Shown here piece by piece: positions 63,439 to 64,000 of a stretch of 64,000 bases of DNA. Position numbers and translations under genes: made by a program. This stretch comes from Rhizobium sp. Q54 (GTDB taxonomy: Bacteria > Pseudomonadota > Alphaproteobacteria > Rhizobiales > Xanthobacteraceae): positions 1 through 64,000 of the forward strand of contig CAMDSH010000008.1 of assembly GCA_945907045.1 (NCBI GenBank), read 5' to 3'. The notes under the pieces are model-generated. The model was not told the origin of the DNA and did not search any database. It saw only the letters and a program-made list of their open reading frames with translations. Within the stretch, counting starts at the first letter, position 1. Each line of letters opens with the position of its first letter.

Positions 63439-64000
63439 GGATCATGTACCCCGCGCCGCGCACCGTATGCAAAAGCGGCTGGGAGAAACCTTTATCGATT
63501 TTCGAGCGCAAGCGCGAGATATGAACGTCGATAACATTGGTTTGCGGATCGAAGTGATAATCCCATACGTTTTCCAGAAGCATCGTGCGGGTGACCACCT
63601 GGCCTGCGTGCTTCATCAGATATTCCAGCAGGCGGAATTCGCGCGGCTGCAGGGAAATTTCCTCGGCGCCCCGTTTGACCTGATGCGAGAGCCGGTCGAG
63701 CTCGAGATCGCCGACGCGGTAGAGCGTGTCTTCGTTGCGCCCGCCGTGGCGGCGCGAGAGCACTTCAATGCGCGCGAGCAACTCGGAAAACGAATAGGGC
63801 TTCGGCAGATAGTCGTCGCCGCCGGCGCGCAAACCCTTGACCCGATCATCGACCTGGCCGAGCGCGGAGAGGATGAGCGCGGGCGTCTCGATACCCTTGT
63901 CGCGCAACGCGCCGATCACCGAAAGGCCGTCGCGCTTGGGCAGCATGCGATCGACGATCAGCACGTCGTAGCCGCCATCGAGCGCGAGCGCGAGGCCGCC
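63422..64000 (-). CDS. OmpR/PhoB-family response regulator, N-terminus cut by the window
   Basis: 193 codons are in the window; the start lies beyond 64000. The remaining receiver domain has the acceptor Asp in GYDVLIVDRMLPKRDGLSV, the switch Ser in LILSALGQVDDRVKGL, and the conserved Lys in DDYLPKPYSFSELLARI. The winged-helix output domain (from about residue 110 here) has LELDRLSHQVKRG, LQPREFRLLEYLMKHAG and NVIDVHISRLRSKIDKG. Its stop overlaps the histidine kinase start, so the two form a pair. Targets unknown. Confidence 0.9.
   Translation of the reverse strand, partial: GGLALALDGGYDVLIVDRMLPKRDGLSVIGALRDKGIETPALILSALGQVDDRVKGLRAGGDDYLPKPYSFSELLARIEVLSRRHGGRNEDTLYRVGDLELDRLSHQVKRGAEEISLQPREFRLLEYLMKHAGQVVTRTMLLENVWDYHFDPQTNVIDVHISRLRSKIDKGFSQPLLHTVRGAGYMIRDGAR

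Overview
The window reads as ordinary chromosome of a GC-rich alphaproteobacterium in the order Hyphomicrobiales (Rhizobiales), most likely near Bradyrhizobium, Pseudolabrys or Xanthobacteraceae. The evidence is the gene set (Omp19/Inh lipoprotein, DUF2865, PleC/DivJ-type kinases, short PssA and Psd, CimA, class II DAHP synthase, glnE beside an HK/RR pair), a perfect CtrA box before motA, a GANTC cluster before a PleC-like kinase, and one copy of a palindromic intergenic repeat that I recall from Bradyrhizobium-type genomes. No tRNA, rRNA, CRISPR array or prophage was seen. The only mobile DNA is the edge of a probable IS256-family element at the left end.

Layout. 1-1.9 kb: IS edge, then motB and motA (minus strand). 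2.1-4.6 kb: mmsA, an Inh-type lipoprotein and a GST (plus). 4.6-8.8 kb: an Atm1-type exporter, psd, pssA and ureE (minus). 9-14.2 kb: a LOG-family protein, then on the minus strand a VOC protein, an exported deaminase, and a tightly overlapping set cysS > GNAT > 37-aa membrane peptide > cimA; the 3' half of cysS is strikingly AT-rich. 14.5-17.2 kb: a 6-Cys secreted peptide and a hybrid histidine kinase. 17.2-25.5 kb: homogentisate catabolism (hmgA, fumarylacetoacetase, maiA) with a MarR regulator, an MBL protein, DoxX, an FAD aromatic hydroxylase, DUF2783, and a Cys-rich copper-storage protein sitting between the last two.

25.5-38 kb: an EamA transporter, DUF2865, nadE, class II aroF, gor, DUF2059, rpiA, gph, a PEGA-like lipoprotein, moaA, and an MCP-PilZ fusion. 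38-43 kb: a TRAP transporter with one dctQ-dctM pair and two tandem paralogous binding proteins on the opposite strand. 43-49.5 kb: mrp, a 3-hydroxyisobutyrate-dehydrogenase-like enzyme, a caspase-fold protein lacking both catalytic residues, a GST, and a PleC/PdhS-type membrane kinase. 49.5-56.5 kb: DUF1289, a retropepsin-like protease, TauE/SafE, dusA, a CDF exporter with three C-terminal domains, and pepN. 56.7-64 kb: a PleC-like PAS kinase, glnE, and an HK/RR pair cut by the window end.

No large novel defence or biosynthetic system is visible. The best leads are small: the mosaic cysS, the translationally coupled 37-aa membrane peptide, the catalytically dead caspase homologue, the hmgA operator/promoter overlap, the cell-cycle control sites (CtrA box, GANTC cluster), and the triple-CTD CDF protein. 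Many start codons were moved inward from the longest frame; each choice is explained in its entry.
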